Assembly (NCBI GenBank): GCA_013397455.1
Contig: VYZB01000173.1
Coordinates: 763,793-827,792 of the forward strand
Source: Crotophaga sulcirostris
Lineage: Eukaryota; Chordata; Aves; Cuculiformes; Crotophagidae
Direction of reading: 5' to 3'
Length of the DNA stretch: 64,000 nucleotides
In this document: in pieces, positions 62,827-64,000 of the stretch
Layout: each line of letters begins with the position of its first letter
How positions within the stretch are numbered: the first letter of the stretch is position 1
Position numbers and translations under genes: made by a program
The notes under the pieces: generated by a model
Told to the model about the DNA's origin: nothing
Database searches by the model: none
What the model saw: only the letters and a program-made list of their open reading frames with translations

Positions 62827-64000
62827 GTAAGCTCTGGATCCTCTGAGAAGTTTTAATGTAGACAACCCACCTGGATGAGTAATTTCACTTAAACACCCCC
62901 CAAACTATTCCAGTAGGTGTCAAATTTGGACTGAAACAGAGATGTAGAGATATTAGGGCCATATTAGGGATACAGTGATCGTGGTTCTGAGTTAGCTGGT
63001 CTCTATAAGGCCTGATAGAGAAGCAATCTAGAGTGCCTGTTTGTTGTCAGTAGAAGTAAACTCTAAGAAGGCCTGGAAATCCATCCTTATTTTCCTTCAG
63101 TGTAGTAGTTATGATCAAGACCCACAGTCTGCTGTCCATTCTGGTCCTATTCTGTAGTCTCCTCACTGCCCCAAAAATAGACTTTGCAAACAATTTCATT
63201 TAACTGGAGTCACAAATAACTGTTGCAAATTAGAGCTGGAGTTGCTGGCTGTAGATGCTGGGAGAGTCTTTATATAAAAGGTTGTGTTTCTTCTGCAGAC
63301 AAGATGTGTTATGTGCTTGAAATTACTGGTGTATTCCACAATGGAGCAATAAGTTGCTATTTCCAGGACATTCTAAATATAAAGATTAGTCTTTTCTGTT
63401 TAAAACCTCAGTCCTTAGAGCCCAAGTGCAGCAACTAGAACACTGTGTAAACAATGTTAAGCTATGTTTCTGAATGCAGAGTTCACCACAGTATCATTCA
63501 GGGTAGAAACCATGCCAGTGTCTTCACTGTGAAGAATATAACTTATTGCGAAGTCCTCCTTCTTGCAAAGGAGCAAGGAGAAATCAGCATTAGTCTTACA
63601 GGTTCATATTGTTCTTTTAACAATGTAATACAGGTTTCTGCATTTATTCTAACAGTCCTGTTGGCAAATAGAGTTGGCACAGAGCACAAGGGCTCAATCC
63701 TGCATCCCATGAAGGTTAATAAGTGGTGTGACTCAGTGCAGCTGACCGCACTCCTATCCCCAGAGCTACCTTGTTTCGGGGAGGGTTAGAGGCCATTTTC
63801 ATTGTAAGCATGAATTAATGTGGAGCATGAATCTGTCATTCATTTTTCATAGGCCCCTGGATATTTGAGCTCCAGGAAAGCTAGGAAAGTGGGAATCCCT
63901 GAGGGAGGTGCCTTGGAGCAAGGCTTTGCAAAGATGTATATATTTTGCCGAGTTTGTTAATGCATTTACTTAACAGAAACCACCTTGCTTCCCTGAGTTT
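62827..64000 (+). other. CACNA1H: Intron (5' part) running off the window end
   Basis: From the GTAAGC donor to the window edge there is no exon, repeat family or RNA gene that I can recognise. The next exon, carrying the domain II selectivity glutamate, lies further downstream. Confidence 0.8.

Larger units (their letters stand above)
1..64000 (+). other. CACNA1H: CACNA1H gene, internal portion (Cav3.2 T-type Ca2+ channel alpha-1H)
   Basis: The window lies wholly inside one gene. Eight coding exons (2228 nt) splice together in one frame with phases 1-2, 2-0, 0-0, 0-1, 1-0, 0-2, 2-2 and 2-0. The product is the pore-forming subunit of a low-voltage-activated calcium channel of the plasma membrane, which opens near resting potential and drives burst firing and pacemaking in neurons, heart and endocrine cells (family knowledge). 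The window covers domain I from the S4-S5 linker, the I-II linker, and domain II up to its pore loop. The choice of H rather than G or I rests on the linker and the domain II turret, which carry CACNA1H-type blocks; the transmembrane parts alone would not separate the paralogues. No start codon, promoter, stop codon or poly(A) site of this gene is in the window. Confidence 0.92.

Overview
The window is vertebrate genomic DNA, most likely from a bird. Short CR1 LINE tails, several with the avian/reptilian ATTCTATG 3' octamer, and one solo retroviral LTR lie in AT-moderate introns around widely spaced coding exons. No prokaryotic operon, rRNA, CRISPR array, or convincing second gene was found on either strand. 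A non-avian sauropsid (crocodilian or turtle) cannot be excluded from sequence alone.

The only recognisable gene is on the + strand: the middle-5' part of CACNA1H, the Cav3.2 low-voltage-activated (T-type) calcium channel alpha-1 subunit. Eight consecutive coding exons (3509-3668, 13420-13735, 26176-26268, 28190-28979, 32841-33253, 60762-60913, 61906-62091, 62709-62826) join in frame through GT-AG introns with matching phases. They encode the domain I S4-S5 linker/S5, turret, pore loop and S6, then the whole I-II cytoplasmic linker (gating brake, ten-His tract, polybasic cluster), then domain II S1 to S5 and the start of its pore loop. Earlier exons (N-terminus, domain I S1-S4) and later ones (from the domain II selectivity glutamate onward) lie outside the window.

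CACNA1H is chosen over CACNA1G/CACNA1I because the I-II linker blocks ([30 protein letters not shown]) and the domain II turret [14 protein letters not shown] follow the CACNA1H pattern.

The rest is intron. Layout: 1-3508 5' partial intron; 3669-13419 intron with a CU-rich tract beside the donor, a possible unclassified repeat near 4.3-4.75 kb, a 480-bp solo LTR (5274-5753, minus) and a CR1; 13736-26175 intron with no recognised element; two short introns around the linker exons; a 27.5-kb intron (33254-60761) holding six CR1 fragments and simple-sequence tracts; then compact introns in domain II. No new biological system is visible. The points most worth checking are splicing-related (a frame-neutral voltage-sensor exon between weak donors, a readable intron after the linker exon), the polybasic insertion in the linker, an RE1-like half site, and the LTR.
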